DNA of 46,682 bases from an uncultured Clostridia bacterium. GTDB taxonomy: Bacteria; Bacillota; Clostridia; Christensenellales; CAG-314. Position 1 is the first letter of the stretch. Each line of letters opens with the position of its first letter. The notes beneath the pieces are model-generated. The model had not been told where the DNA came from. It did not search any database and saw nothing but the letters and a program-made list of their open reading frames with translations. Where the stretch lies: NCBI GenBank assembly GCA_947629985.1, contig CANRFV010000011.1, positions 1-46,682 on the forward strand. Reading direction: 5' to 3'. The position numbers and the translations under genes were made by a program. This document shows positions 7,284-15,670 of this stretch, piece after piece.

Positions 7284-8297
7284 GTGAAAATACTCATTAC
7301 GGGCGGAGCGGGCTATATCGGCTCGCACACCGCGGTAGAACTGCTGGAACAGGGGCACGAAGTTGTAATTTTGGATAATTTTTGCAATTCTTCGCCGGAA
7401 GTTTTGCGGCGTATTGAAAAAATTACCGGCAAAAAGCCCGCTCTGTTTTGCGGCGACGTGCGCGACAGAGATATCGTCGGGCAGATTTTTGCTCAAAACG
7501 ACATCGATTGGGTAATACATTTTGCCGGGCTCAAAGCCGTAGGCGAAAGTTGCCGTTTGCCGCTTGCTTATTACGACAACAATCTGTACGGCACCATAGT
7601 GCTGTTGGAAACAATGCAGCAATACGGTTGCAAAAAAATAATTTTTTCGTCGTCGGCAACGGTGTACGGCACGCCCGAACGTCTGCCGCTGGACGAAAAT
7701 TGTCAAGTGGGGCAAACCACCAACCCCTACGGCTCGTCCAAATATTTTCAGGAAGTAATTTTGCGTGATTTGCAGCGCGCCGATAACGAATGGACGGTGG
7801 TGCTGTTGCGTTATTTCAACCCCGTGGGCGCACACCCCAGCGGACTTATCGGCGAAGATCCCAAGGGTATCCCCAACAATCTTACGCCGTACGTTGCCAA
7901 GGTTGCCATAGGCGAATTGGATTGCGTAAAGGTGTACGGCAACGATTACGACACTCCCGACGGCACGGGCGTGCGCGATTATATCCACGTTGTGGACCTT
8001 GCGCGCGGACATGCTGCGGCGCTTAACGGAATAACCGAACCGGGCACCTACGTTTACAATTTGGGTACGGGCAACGGTTACAGCGTGTTGCAGGTAATAG
8101 CGTCCTTCGAAAAAGCCTGCGGACGCCCCTTGCCCAAGGTAATTACGGGCAGGCGCGACGGAGACATTGCGTCAAGTTACGCCAACGCCGACAAGGCTCT
8201 GCGCGAACTCGGTTGGCGCGCCGAATACACGCTGGACGATATGTGTTCTTCGTTGTGGCATTGGCAAACGCTCAATCCCAAGGGCTATTCCAAGTAG
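7284..8297 (+). CDS. galE: UDP-glucose 4-epimerase
   Basis: A 337-residue cytosolic short-chain dehydrogenase-type epimerase that interconverts UDP-glucose and UDP-galactose with tightly bound NAD. The NAD-binding GGAGYIGSH is at residues 7-15, the substrate-side Ser/Thr block is SSSATVYG, and the catalytic pair is Tyr149...Lys153 in YGSSK. Length and motifs match the family throughout. The start codon is GTG, with GGAGG at 7274-7278. It ends with a strong terminator. It supplies UDP-galactose for surface polysaccharides or serves galactose use; no gal operon partner is adjacent. Confidence 0.95.
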   Translation: MKILITGGAGYIGSHTAVELLEQGHEVVILDNFCNSSPEVLRRIEKITGKKPALFCGDVRDRDIVGQIFAQNDIDWVIHFAGLKAVGESCRLPLAYYDNNLYGTIVLLETMQQYGCKKIIFSSSATVYGTPERLPLDENCQVGQTTNPYGSSKYFQEVILRDLQRADNEWTVVLLRYFNPVGAHPSGLIGEDPKGIPNNLTPYVAKVAIGELDCVKVYGNDYDTPDGTGVRDYIHVVDLARGHAAALNGITEPGTYVYNLGTGNGYSVLQVIASFEKACGRPLPKVITGRRDGDIASSYANADKALRELGWRAEYTLDDMCSSLWHWQTLNPKGYSK

Positions 8298-8332
8298 TTT
8301 ACGCTGCAATTTGTTACCGCAGGTATACAAAA

Positions 8333-8370
8333 CAAGGTATTGCAACAGTTTACGCAATACCTTGCTTTTT
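8333..8370 (+). terminator. Rho-independent terminator of galE
   Basis: An 11-bp perfect stem, CAAGGTATTGC with GCAATACCTTG, has a 10-base loop and is followed by C and five T. It lies between galE and the convergent lipid kinase gene. Confidence 0.9.
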
Positions 8371-8385
8371 ATTTTACGCCGCGCG

Positions 8386-9243
8386 TTATTGATGCGCAAG
8401 CGGCTTGTTTTTGCGCCGTTTGCGGTTGTTTAGCGGCGGTTTTACGACGTTTATGCTTTTGCTTAATGTTTGCTCGCAAAAGGTCAATTTGCCCGCCAAA
8501 ACGCGTTTTTCGCCGTCCAAACAAAAGTTTTGCGGCGTTTTCAGCGTAATTTCCAACTTGTCAAAGGGCACAAGTAACCATTTGTCTTTTTGCGCGGGAG
8601 CGTTTACTCCCATAAAAAACACTCTGAACAAAGGAAAAAATATTTTGGCGCGATTGAGCAAACAATCTTTGCCGGCGGATCTTACCGCAAGCAAATACAT
8701 TCCGCGCCGTTTGCGGTAACAGCGGTTGAAGTCGAACCCGAAACAGCGGTCGCTTTTTATTACCATCAACAGCGTGTAGTTGCCGTCGGTTTGTTTGCCG
8801 TCGATATTAAGACGCGCGGGTATATCGTGGCATTTGTAACTGCGAATAACCTGCGGCAGGTAAGCCAATGCATGCCAGCGTTTTTTGCTTTTGTCGGTGG
8901 CGGCGTAGCCTATTTCGGTAAAACTTCCGCATGCCGCAACGTATGTAAAGGGCGTGCCGTTTACGCACCCCACCGAGTTGATTTCGCCGTTTTGCGCCGC
9001 TTCGTTCAGCGTTCCGCACGGCGCGTAAATCAGTTGTTTGTCGCGGCACTTTTCCAAAGCGCAATGCAGCGTTCCGTCGCCGCCGCATACAACAACAGTG
9101 TCGTAACCGTCGGCGGACCAATCGCTGTTGCGTGAAATGCGCGTAACGTCGCACTCGCCCAAGCCGAGTTGACTGATGAGCGAATTTACGTTAAGGCAAG
9201 CGCCGTTTCCGCTGTCGGTATTTACTATTATTTTGCAAGCCAC
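8386..9243 (-). CDS. Diacylglycerol/lipid kinase family protein (DagK/YegS type)
   Basis: A 285-residue member of the DAGK catalytic-domain family, which phosphorylates lipid alcohols such as diacylglycerol with ATP. The nucleotide-binding GGDGTLH is near residue 54-60, after a short beta-alpha-beta start (IIVNTDSGNG). The second lobe is a beta-sandwich that ends in KPPLNNRKRRKNK, a basic tail. The family's usual G-T-x-N-D is read here as GTLNEAA, so the Asp is replaced by Glu. The start is GTG with GGAG 8 bases upstream. It stands alone and is convergent with galE. The exact lipid substrate is not known. Confidence 0.82.
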   Translation of the reverse strand: MACKIIVNTDSGNGACLNVNSLISQLGLGECDVTRISRNSDWSADGYDTVVVCGGDGTLHCALEKCRDKQLIYAPCGTLNEAAQNGEINSVGCVNGTPFTYVAACGSFTEIGYAATDKSKKRWHALAYLPQVIRSYKCHDIPARLNIDGKQTDGNYTLLMVIKSDRCFGFDFNRCYRKRRGMYLLAVRSAGKDCLLNRAKIFFPLFRVFFMGVNAPAQKDKWLLVPFDKLEITLKTPQNFCLDGEKRVLAGKLTFCEQTLSKSINVVKPPLNNRKRRKNKPLAHQ

Positions 9244-9336
9244 GGGGTAAACTCCTTATTTAGCAGTATACTGTCGTAAAATTATCTATGTGATAGTTTG
9301 CTTAACAGCGGTGCAAAATATGCGCGCCCGCCCGTA

Positions 9337-9365
9337 TTGACAATCGCGTGCCGCCGTGTTACAAT
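9337..9365 (+). promoter_or_regulatory. Promoter of tcdA
   Basis: TTGACA at 9337-9342 and TACAAT at 9360-9365 have a 17-base spacer. The predicted start falls at about 9372, right at the GGAGG, so the leader would be only about a dozen bases. Confidence 0.75.
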
Positions 9366-9383
9366 CGTAACGGAGGAAAAGTT

Positions 9384-10088
9384 ATGAACCGCCAATTTTG
9401 TCGCAGTGAAATGTTGATGGGCAACGACGGCGTACAACGCTTGGCAAACCGACACGTTGCGGTGTTCGGTTTGGGCGGCGTGGGCAGTTACGCGGTGGAA
9501 GCCTTGGCTCGCGCTGGAATAGGCACGCTTACCGTTGTGGACGACGACGTAATTGCCGAAAGCAATCTCAACCGTCAACTGTACGCGCTGCATTCCACAG
9601 TGGGCAAGAGCAAAACGCAGGTTGCCTGCGAGCGCATAAAGGACATAAATCCCGCTTGCACGGTATATGCCGTTGACGTGCGTTTCGACAAGGACGTTGC
9701 GGCGGATTTCCACTTTTCCGATTACGATTACGTTGTGGACGCAATAGATACGGTAACAAGCAAATTGTTGCTTATAGAATTGTGCAAATATTCGGGCACG
9801 CCCGTAATTTCCTGCATGGGTACGGGCAACAAATGGGATGCGGGCGCTTTCCGCGTGGCGGACATAACGCAAACTTCGGTGTGCCCCTTGGCAAAAGTTA
9901 TGCGGCGCGAGTTGAAAAAGCGCGGCGTTTACAACGTAAAAGTGGTGTATTCGCCCGAACCGCCGTCCACACCCGAGCAGTTGGAAAGTACATCCAAGCG
10001 GCAAACTCCGGGCAGTTTGTCCTATGTGCCGCCCGTTGCGGGAATGTTGCTTGCCGGCGAAGTGATAAAAGATATTCTCGGTAAATAG
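9384..10088 (+). CDS. tcdA: tRNA threonylcarbamoyladenosine dehydratase (ThiF/HesA family)
   Basis: A 234-residue E1-like enzyme that uses ATP to cyclise t6A to ct6A in tRNAs. The Rossmann ATP site is VFGLGGVGSYAVEALARAG (about 27-45). It is followed by VDDDVIAESNLNRQ and DAIDTVTSK, both typical of the TcdA/CsdL branch of ThiF/MoeB proteins. MGTGNKWD and the C-terminal SYVPPVAGMLLAGEVI also fit that branch. The ATG with GGAGG 7 bases upstream was chosen; an upstream in-frame ATG at 9348 lies inside the promoter. Other E1-like activities cannot be fully excluded. Confidence 0.85.
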   Translation: MNRQFCRSEMLMGNDGVQRLANRHVAVFGLGGVGSYAVEALARAGIGTLTVVDDDVIAESNLNRQLYALHSTVGKSKTQVACERIKDINPACTVYAVDVRFDKDVAADFHFSDYDYVVDAIDTVTSKLLLIELCKYSGTPVISCMGTGNKWDAGAFRVADITQTSVCPLAKVMRRELKKRGVYNVKVVYSPEPPSTPEQLESTSKRQTPGSLSYVPPVAGMLLAGEVIKDILGK

Positions 10089-10142
10089 ACCTTGCGCACA
10101 ATGCCGTGCGCTACGAAATTTATGTTTTTTTTGTATAACAAT

Positions 10143-10170
10143 GCCGCCGCGGCAATTTTACCGCGGCGGC
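10143..10170. terminator. GC-rich hairpin between convergent genes
   Basis: A 10-bp perfect stem, GCCGCCGCGG with CCGCGGCGGC, has an 8-base AT-rich loop. No T-run follows it on either strand, so it is not a classic intrinsic terminator. It sits between tcdA and the convergent ATPase gene and may stop or stabilise both messages. Confidence 0.55.
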
Positions 10171-10235
10171 AGATTATTGTACTGAATTAAACTTTTCTGT
10201 TGCAATGCGCAAGTCTCCGCGCGAGCAAAATTACG

Positions 10236-12926
10236 TTATTTTGCCGTTTTTTTGCTCTTGTTTTTGCGCAGTTTTACTATATTTACCGCCAACTTTTGAA
10301 TTTCAACCAGCGGAATTATCGCAAAAGCCAACGCCAACGCCACAAAGTATTCCGTAACCGAAATGCACGCCGCGCCGTCCGCACCCGCAAATCCGAACGC
10401 GGTATTAAGTCCGGGAATGTAAATTACTGCGGTAGTCAGCGCAAGCGAACCGAGCATCGCTCCCCACAGCACGGCATTGTGCGTTTTAAGCGTAAATATG
10501 CTCTTGTGCATACTGCGCGTGTTGTACGCGTGGAAAATTTCCGTCATGCTCATCGTAAGGAAAGCCATCGTCATGCCCTGTTCGCTGTTTTGCCAAGCGC
10601 CGCCTTCGAGATGACACCCCACAAAGTACGCCGCAAGAGTTATTCCCGCAATGAATATTCCGTGCAAAATTACGTTTACGCCCAAACCGTCGGCAAATAT
10701 GCCTTCTTTTTTGTTGCGCGGCGGTCGGGTCATCACGTCGGGCTCGGCTTTTTCCATGCCCAACGCAACCGCGGGCAACGTGTCCGTAATAAGGTTTATC
10801 CACAGCAGGTGCGACGGTTTAAGCAGTACAAATCCGCACAGCGTGGACGCAAATACCGCAATAACTTCCGCCAGATTGCCCGAAAGCAAGAACTGTATTG
10901 CCTTGCGAATATTGTCGTAAATGCGTCTGCCTTCGCCCACGGCGGTAACGATGGTGGCAAAGTTGTCGTCCGAAAGTATCATATCGGCGGTGTTTTTGGT
11001 TACGTCGGTACCCGTAATGCCCATTCCCACGCCTATATCCGCGCTTTTTATCGAAGGCGCGTCGTTTACGCCGTCGCCTGTCATTGCGCACACTTTGCCG
11101 AGTTTTTTCCAAGCGTTTACGATGCGCACTTTGTGTTCGGGCTGAACGCGCGCGTATACCGAATAACGCGCGATGTCCTTTTCAAACTGTTCGTCGGTCA
11201 ATCCGTCCAACGCCGCGCCGCTTATAGCCTGGCTTGCGTCGGTAATTATTCCCAATTGCAGCGCTATCGCAACGGCGGTGTCGATGTGGTCGCCCGTTAT
11301 CATTATGGGGCGTATTCCCGCACTGCGGCAACGCCGTATCGCTTCGGTAACTTCGGGACGCACGGGGTCGATCATACCGCACAAACCCACAAATGTAAGG
11401 TCTTTTTCTATCGCTTCGGCGCTTACGTCGTCGGGCAAGCGGTCGTATGTGCGATATGCCGCGGCAAGTACGCGCAGCGCTCCGTCTGCCATGCGTTTGT
11501 TTTGCTGTAATATTGTGTCGCGCAATTCGTCGGTCAAAACGACCGTTTTGCCGTCTAACAGCGCGTGCGAACAACGCGCGACAACTTCGTCGGGCGCGCC
11601 CTTGGTGTATTGCGTAACGCCCTGTTTTGTGCTGTGCAGCGTAGACATCATTTTGCGCATGCTGTCAAAGGGCGCTTCGGCAACGCGCGGATATGCGTTT
11701 TGCAGGTCGTTTTTGTTAAGATCGTTTTGCAAAGCGAAGTTTACCAGCGCACATTCGGTGGGTTCGCCTACCGCTTTGCCGTCGGTTACGGTCGCGTCGC
11801 AACACAGCGCCATTGCCGTAGCCAGCAAATTTACGTCGCTGGCGTAAGTGTCCACAACCGTCATTTTGTTTTGCGTAAGCGTGCCGGTCTTGTCCGAACA
11901 AATAATTTCGGCGCACCCCAGCGTTTCGACGGCGGTCATTTTGCGTATTACGGCGTTTTTCTTGCTCATATTGGTTACGCCTATCGACAGCACAATGGTA
12001 ACAACCGTCGCCAACCCTTCGGGAATAGCCGCAACGGCAAGACCTATTGCCACCAACAGCGAATCCATTACCACACTTACGTCAAACGGGCGGTTGTTGA
12101 CGCGGTTCATCAACAAATTAAAGGCAAATATAAATGCGGATATGCCTATTACTACGTAGGTAAGAATTTTGCTCAGTTGCGCCATTTTTATTTGCAACGG
12201 CGTTTTCTCTTCCTTGGCGGTGGCAAGTACGTTGGCTATCTTGCCCATTTCGGTGGACATTGCCGCTTCCACGATGACCGCTTTGGCGCGTCCGTACGCG
12301 ATGGAACTGCCCATAAAAAGCATATTTTTGCGGTCGCCCAAGGCAACGTCGCCGCTGATTGCGTCGGCGAATTTGTCTACGGGCACGCTTTCGCCGGTAA
12401 GGGCGGATTCTTCCGCTTTGCAACTTGCGGCTTCGAGTATGCGGCAATCGGCGGGCACGCTGTCGCCCGCTTCCAACAAAATAACGTCGCCCACAACAAG
12501 GTCTTGGCTGTTTACGAAAATCATATTGCCGTCCCGCAGTACTTTGCAGTGCGATTCCGTCATAGATTGCAGCGCGGCAATGGCGTGTTCCGCCTTGCTT
12601 TCCTGCACAACGCCCAATATGCTGTTAAGCAGTACCACAACGGCAATTATTATTACGTCCGCAAACGATTCGCGTTCGTTTGTCGGGTCGGCGTTGTTAA
12701 TCAAAGTAAGCACCAGGCTTACTATTGCTGCCACAAGCAAAATAATTATCATCGGGTCGGCAAGTTGTTTGAAAAACTTTACTATAACCGATTGCTTTTT
12801 GCCTTCGGCAAGTTTGTTTTTGCCGTTTTGCGCAAGTCTTTGCGCGGCTTGTTCCGAACTGAGTCCCTGTTCGGCGGATTGTACGCTTTCCAGCGTTTGT
12901 TGCGTGGTTTGTTGATAGAACTTCAT
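10236..12926 (-). CDS. P2-type Ca2+/Mn2+-transporting ATPase
   Basis: An 896-residue P-type cation pump of the SERCA/PMCR-like branch. It has an N-terminal cation ATPase domain, about ten membrane helices, the A-domain TGES loop (LTGESVPVDK), and the phosphorylation motif CSDKTGTLTQNK with Asp345. The hinge is MTGDGVNDAPSIK. Membrane segment 4 carries the PEGL motif (AAIPEGLATV) and M6 carries NLITDTLPA, both hallmarks of Ca2+ pumps. A manganese-responsive riboswitch precedes the gene, and related pumps under that riboswitch export Mn2+, so manganese (with or without calcium) efflux is the likely role. The ATG has no clear Shine-Dalgarno sequence. The C-terminus is basic (KLRKNKSKKTAK). Confidence 0.93.
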   Translation of the reverse strand: MKFYQQTTQQTLESVQSAEQGLSSEQAAQRLAQNGKNKLAEGKKQSVIVKFFKQLADPMIIILLVAAIVSLVLTLINNADPTNERESFADVIIIAVVVLLNSILGVVQESKAEHAIAALQSMTESHCKVLRDGNMIFVNSQDLVVGDVILLEAGDSVPADCRILEAASCKAEESALTGESVPVDKFADAISGDVALGDRKNMLFMGSSIAYGRAKAVIVEAAMSTEMGKIANVLATAKEEKTPLQIKMAQLSKILTYVVIGISAFIFAFNLLMNRVNNRPFDVSVVMDSLLVAIGLAVAAIPEGLATVVTIVLSIGVTNMSKKNAVIRKMTAVETLGCAEIICSDKTGTLTQNKMTVVDTYASDVNLLATAMALCCDATVTDGKAVGEPTECALVNFALQNDLNKNDLQNAYPRVAEAPFDSMRKMMSTLHSTKQGVTQYTKGAPDEVVARCSHALLDGKTVVLTDELRDTILQQNKRMADGALRVLAAAYRTYDRLPDDVSAEAIEKDLTFVGLCGMIDPVRPEVTEAIRRCRSAGIRPIMITGDHIDTAVAIALQLGIITDASQAISGAALDGLTDEQFEKDIARYSVYARVQPEHKVRIVNAWKKLGKVCAMTGDGVNDAPSIKSADIGVGMGITGTDVTKNTADMILSDDNFATIVTAVGEGRRIYDNIRKAIQFLLSGNLAEVIAVFASTLCGFVLLKPSHLLWINLITDTLPAVALGMEKAEPDVMTRPPRNKKEGIFADGLGVNVILHGIFIAGITLAAYFVGCHLEGGAWQNSEQGMTMAFLTMSMTEIFHAYNTRSMHKSIFTLKTHNAVLWGAMLGSLALTTAVIYIPGLNTAFGFAGADGAACISVTEYFVALALAFAIIPLVEIQKLAVNIVKLRKNKSKKTAK

Positions 12927-12964
12927 TTTTTGTCGAGTCGGCGCGCGTTTTAGGGGTTTTAATC

Positions 12965-12997
12965 AAAAACTCACGCAACCTTAACAAGTTGCGTGAG
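12965..12997 (-). terminator. Attenuator terminator of the manganese riboswitch
   Basis: On the minus strand a 10-bp stem, CTCACGCAAC with GTTGCGTGAG, has an 8-base loop and is followed by five T. Its first strand contains the CTCAC that also closes the aptamer, so the terminator and the aptamer stem P1 cannot form together. Ligand binding should therefore free downstream transcription. Confidence 0.85.
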
Positions 12998-13076
12998 TCT
13001 CATCTTTTCAAACATTACCAGATATTACATCGGTTGTTGGCAGTGTTCCGCGGTAGCGCGCTGATTACTCCCTCAC
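12993..13076 (-). ncRNA. yybP-ykoY (Mn2+) riboswitch aptamer
   Basis: Read on the minus strand, the element opens with GTGAG then GGAGTA and closes with GAGA then CTCAC. This matches the family's conserved GGGGAGUA on one side of P1 and the A-G-A-before-P1' on the other, the two strands that meet around the metal site. Between them an arm of 10 pairs with one mismatch (AACACTGCCA with TGGTAATGTT) can form. It overlaps a terminator and stands in front of a P-type cation ATPase, a known genomic partner of this riboswitch. Assignment is by eye, without a covariance search. Confidence 0.82.
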
Positions 13077-13105
13077 TGTATTGTTGTCCTTGCGGACTTA
13101 ACCTT

Positions 13106-13134
13106 ATAATAATACATTGCCCAACGATTGTCAA
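13106..13134 (-). promoter_or_regulatory. Promoter of the riboswitch-ATPase transcript
   Basis: On the minus strand TTGACA (13134-13129) and TATTAT (13111-13106) have a 17-base spacer. Transcription would begin near 13100, about two dozen bases before the aptamer, giving a leader of about 170 bases. Confidence 0.78.
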
Positions 13135-13197
13135 CATTATTCGGTACATTTTAATGTGCGCAAAACGGCGGATTTTTTGTTTTTTTACGCAAATTCT

Positions 13198-13226
13198 TTT
13201 ACAAATTCGTTTGCGGGTAGTATAAT
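13198..13226 (+). promoter_or_regulatory. Promoter of the acyl-ACP thioesterase gene
   Basis: TTTACA at 13198-13203 and TATAAT at 13221-13226 have a 17-base spacer. It is divergent from the ATPase promoter. Confidence 0.75.
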
Positions 13227-13272
13227 TAAACCAACATAATTATAACACGCGCTTTGCAGGAGGAAATGTTTT

Positions 13273-14001
13273 ATGCTGCCCGTAAAAACATATTATTCTT
13301 TTGACCGCAAATTGAACGAAAGCGACTTTGACGTAAACGGCGACATTCGTTTGCATCGCCTTATGGAAATATTGCAGGACGCGGCTACCGCTCACGCCGA
13401 TTTGTTGGGGTTCGGTTGGGACGAATTGGACGCGCAGGCGTGTTTGTGGGTGCTTTCCAAAATAAAAATAGTCTTTCACAAGCCCATTACGCGCAAATGC
13501 GGCGAAATAACGCTGTATTCCTGGCCGCTTAAACCCACGCGCTTTTTTGCCGAAAGATGTTTTGAAATTTACGCCGACGGCGAACATTATCTCAGTGCCA
13601 CATCGTTGTGGCTTATTATAGACAGGCAAACGCGCCGCATTGCCACTTCGGACAGGTTGGAAAGCGTGTACCGCGCGGATTTCGATACGGCGCACAGCGA
13701 TTGCACGGCGGAATTCGAGCGTGTTCGTCGCGACGACGGGTACGTTTTTGATTATTGCCGAACCATTCGCCGTACCGATCTGGACATAAACGGGCATGCC
13801 AACAACACCTATTACGTCAATTTTGCCTTGGACGCACTGCAACGAGAAATGCGCGTAACGCAGGCGGAAATTACCTATCTTAAAGAACTTACCGCGGGCG
13901 ACGAAGTAAAAATTTACAGCAAAACGCAGGGTAATTGCGTGTACGTTGTGGGCGAGCGCGACGAACCGAGTTTTACGGTAAAATTTACCTTGGCACAGTA
14001 G
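13273..14001 (+). CDS. Acyl-ACP thioesterase
   Basis: A 242-residue double-hotdog thioesterase that releases fatty acids from acyl carrier protein. The first hotdog shows DVNGDIRLHRLMEILQDAA and the LGFG(W) turn. The second carries the catalytic cluster DLDINGHANNTYYVNFALD, with the Asn-His and following Asn expected for the FatA/FatB-like bacterial family. AGGAGG lies 9 bases before the ATG. It is transcribed alone from its own promoter. In anaerobic Firmicutes such enzymes are thought to set free fatty acid pools. Its chain-length preference cannot be told. Confidence 0.88.
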   Translation: MLPVKTYYSFDRKLNESDFDVNGDIRLHRLMEILQDAATAHADLLGFGWDELDAQACLWVLSKIKIVFHKPITRKCGEITLYSWPLKPTRFFAERCFEIYADGEHYLSATSLWLIIDRQTRRIATSDRLESVYRADFDTAHSDCTAEFERVRRDDGYVFDYCRTIRRTDLDINGHANNTYYVNFALDALQREMRVTQAEITYLKELTAGDEVKIYSKTQGNCVYVVGERDEPSFTVKFTLAQ

Positions 14002-14097
14002 AGTAATGCGACAAAACGGTTGCAATTGCGCGTATAAATTCGCATATTGATTTCCGCGCCGCTTTGCGTAAAGTAATTGCGCAATATCGCCGTTTAG

Positions 14098-14253
14098 TCC
14101 CAGACACAACGTATAAAAGCGTTGTCAATAAGCGATACAAACTGTATTCCGCATACAATTGCGGAGATGGACGTGCAAAGATACGATGAATTTTTGGCGC
14201 AACGGCGCATACTGATGGCTAAACTTATCGAAAAATATTATAAAAATCTTTGA
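14098..14253 (+). pseudogene. Possible gene remnant or very small ORF
   Basis: An open frame of 51 codons with no start at its left end; the frame is stopped just before it. It reads like the C-terminus of a larger protein: a final basic amphipathic helix YDEFLAQRRILMAKLIEKYY ends in KNL. A GTG at 14173 has GGAG 6 bases upstream and would give a 26-residue peptide. I do not recognise the family. The sequence is either a decayed 3' end left by deletion or a small peptide gene. The terminator at 14311 follows it. Confidence 0.35.
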
Positions 14254-14310
14254 TTTTTTTGATATACGTTTTTACTTGACGTATAACAAAATAAAGCAAC
14301 AGCAAAATTT

Positions 14311-14348
14311 ATGGCGAATTGTCCAAACATACAATTCGCCATCTTTTT
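14311..14348 (+). terminator. Rho-independent terminator
   Basis: A 12-bp perfect stem, ATGGCGAATTGT with ACAATTCGCCAT, has an 8-base loop and is followed by C and five T. It probably ends the thioesterase transcript, about 310 bases after its stop codon and 58 bases beyond the possible remnant. This supports the idea that something was once encoded in between. Confidence 0.88.
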
Positions 14349-14449
14349 CGGGTAACAAGCGTCTGCGCGAGCGGCTTGTGTCGCGCGGACGTTTTTTTGT
14401 AAGGTTATTTGCGGGTTATTATCGGTATGTTTGCAGGTGGTGTGCGTAA

Positions 14450-14899
14450 TCAATGCGTAGGCAGGGGGTCTTTGTAACCCACAAAACTTGCAACGTAGGC
14501 AATGCAGTCGTACAGTTTGTCTATTTCGTCGTCGGTTTTTTTACGCAAAAAATATCCCAACTTGCGGTCTACTTCCGCTTTGAGTGCGGCAAGGGTCTGC
14601 TTGCCTTTGGCGGTTATTCGGGCATAATATTTGCGTTTGTTGTTGCCGTCGCGCACTCGATCCGCCATTTCGTACTCCCACAGCGCGTCCACAACTTTGG
14701 TAAGTTGCTGATTGCTCATATTAAGGCTGTCTGCCAATTCCGACATAGACAGCGTTTCGTTTTGGTTTATTATGTGCAAGCAGGTCAGTTGCGTCATAGA
14801 TATGGGAATATCTTTGATGGAAACCAAATTGCGGAAAATTTTGCGCAGTTTGGGATAGTACGCAAAAATAAGTTCTGCCAATTCCGAGATGTTTTTCAT
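14450..14899 (-). CDS. MarR-family transcriptional regulator
   Basis: A 149-residue winged-helix repressor of the MarR type. The HTH region is SMSELADSLNMSNQQLTKVVDALW (residues about 51-74), and the beta-wing is DRVRDGNNKRKYYARIT with the usual D-R/K pattern. A long C-terminal helix for dimerisation follows. It has GGGAG 7 bases before the ATG and a consensus promoter. It may control the neighbouring kinase, the nearby MATE exporter or itself. MarR proteins often govern efflux pumps, but no operator could be singled out. Confidence 0.9.
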   Translation of the reverse strand: MKNISELAELIFAYYPKLRKIFRNLVSIKDIPISMTQLTCLHIINQNETLSMSELADSLNMSNQQLTKVVDALWEYEMADRVRDGNNKRKYYARITAKGKQTLAALKAEVDRKLGYFLRKKTDDEIDKLYDCIAYVASFVGYKDPLPTH

Positions 14900-14923
14900 A
14901 GCGTTCTCCCAAGTATATACAAA

Positions 14924-14952
14924 ATTATATCTTAAATTTGCTTTGCTGTCAA
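14924..14952 (-). promoter_or_regulatory. Consensus promoter of the MarR gene
   Basis: On the minus strand TTGACA (14952-14947) and TATAAT (14929-14924) have exactly 17 bases between them, a perfect consensus match. Confidence 0.85.
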
Positions 14953-15044
14953 TATCAACGCGTTATTTGCGCGCAAGCGGTTGTAACGGAGCGTAAATTG
15001 CGCAAAATATATTTGCAACAATTTTTTGGGCGGTTATACTTGCC

Positions 15045-15073
15045 TTGCGCGGGGTTTTGTTGTAAACTATAAT
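15045..15073 (+). promoter_or_regulatory. Promoter of the P-loop kinase gene
   Basis: TTGCGC at 15045-15050 and TATAAT at 15068-15073 have a 17-base spacer. It lies 22 bases upstream of the kinase ATG and includes room for its GGGGAG site. Confidence 0.65.
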
Positions 15074-15095
15074 AAACACAATGGGGAGAATACTT

Positions 15096-15647
15096 ATGAA
15101 CAAAGCGGTTGCGGTAGTGGGAATGTGCGGCTCCGGCAAGAGCGTATTATGCGGTTATTTTACCGAATTGGGTTGGCAAAGCGTTTATTTCGGCGGAGTG
15201 GCTGTTTCGCAATTGCAAAAAAACAACATTCCCGTAATCGAAGCCAACGAGCGCGCCATACGCGAACAGTTGCGCAAAGATTTGGGCATGGGCGCGTTTG
15301 CAGTGATACTCAAAGACGAAATTATGTCCAAACTTGCCCGTTCCAACGTTGTGTTGGACGGCTTGTACAGTTGGTCGGAATACGTAATTCTCAAACAACT
15401 TTTGGGCGACGATCTGGTAATATTGGCAGTGGTAACAAATGCGGAAGTGCGCAAACAACGTTTGGCTAACCGCGCCGTCCGTCCGCTTTCGGCTGATATG
15501 GTGGACAGCCGCGACGTTGCGGAAATAGAAAATTCCGAAAAAGGCGGTCCTATAGCCAAGGCAGATTACTATGTACTTAACAACGGCACCGAACAGCAAC
15601 TAAAACAGCAATTCGAGCAGTTTATGGTATGGCTTAAAAACAAATAA
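15096..15647 (+). CDS. P-loop nucleotide/dephospho-CoA-kinase-like protein
   Basis: A 183-residue P-loop protein. The Walker A motif is VVGMCGSGKS at residues 5-14. A central VVLDGLYSWSEY strand-turn carries the Asp-Gly of a kinase core, followed by the lid arginines (KQRLANRAVRP) and a late ADYYVLNNG strand. This layout recalls dephospho-CoA kinase and the archaeal UPF0200 family, in which a G-M-x-G-S-G-K-S loop, an I-D-G-x-R-S/E block and an ADY-x-I-x-N-x-G end are typical. The start is the ATG with GGGGAG 8 bases upstream; an ATG at 15081 overlaps that site. Its substrate is unknown. It is monocistronic with a strong terminator. Confidence 0.72.
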   Translation: MNKAVAVVGMCGSGKSVLCGYFTELGWQSVYFGGVAVSQLQKNNIPVIEANERAIREQLRKDLGMGAFAVILKDEIMSKLARSNVVLDGLYSWSEYVILKQLLGDDLVILAVVTNAEVRKQRLANRAVRPLSADMVDSRDVAEIENSEKGGPIAKADYYVLNNGTEQQLKQQFEQFMVWLKNK

Positions 15648-15670
15648 AACGCCATACCCCGCAATTTATT

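Noticed and set aside
10143-10170. A classic intrinsic terminator
   Set aside because: The stem is strong, but there is no T-run on either strand, so it is reported as a hairpin with moderate confidence only.
10200-12953. Long plus-strand open frames over the P-type ATPase
   Set aside because: They lie opposite a full-length, motif-complete ATPase. They show no domain and no start signal.
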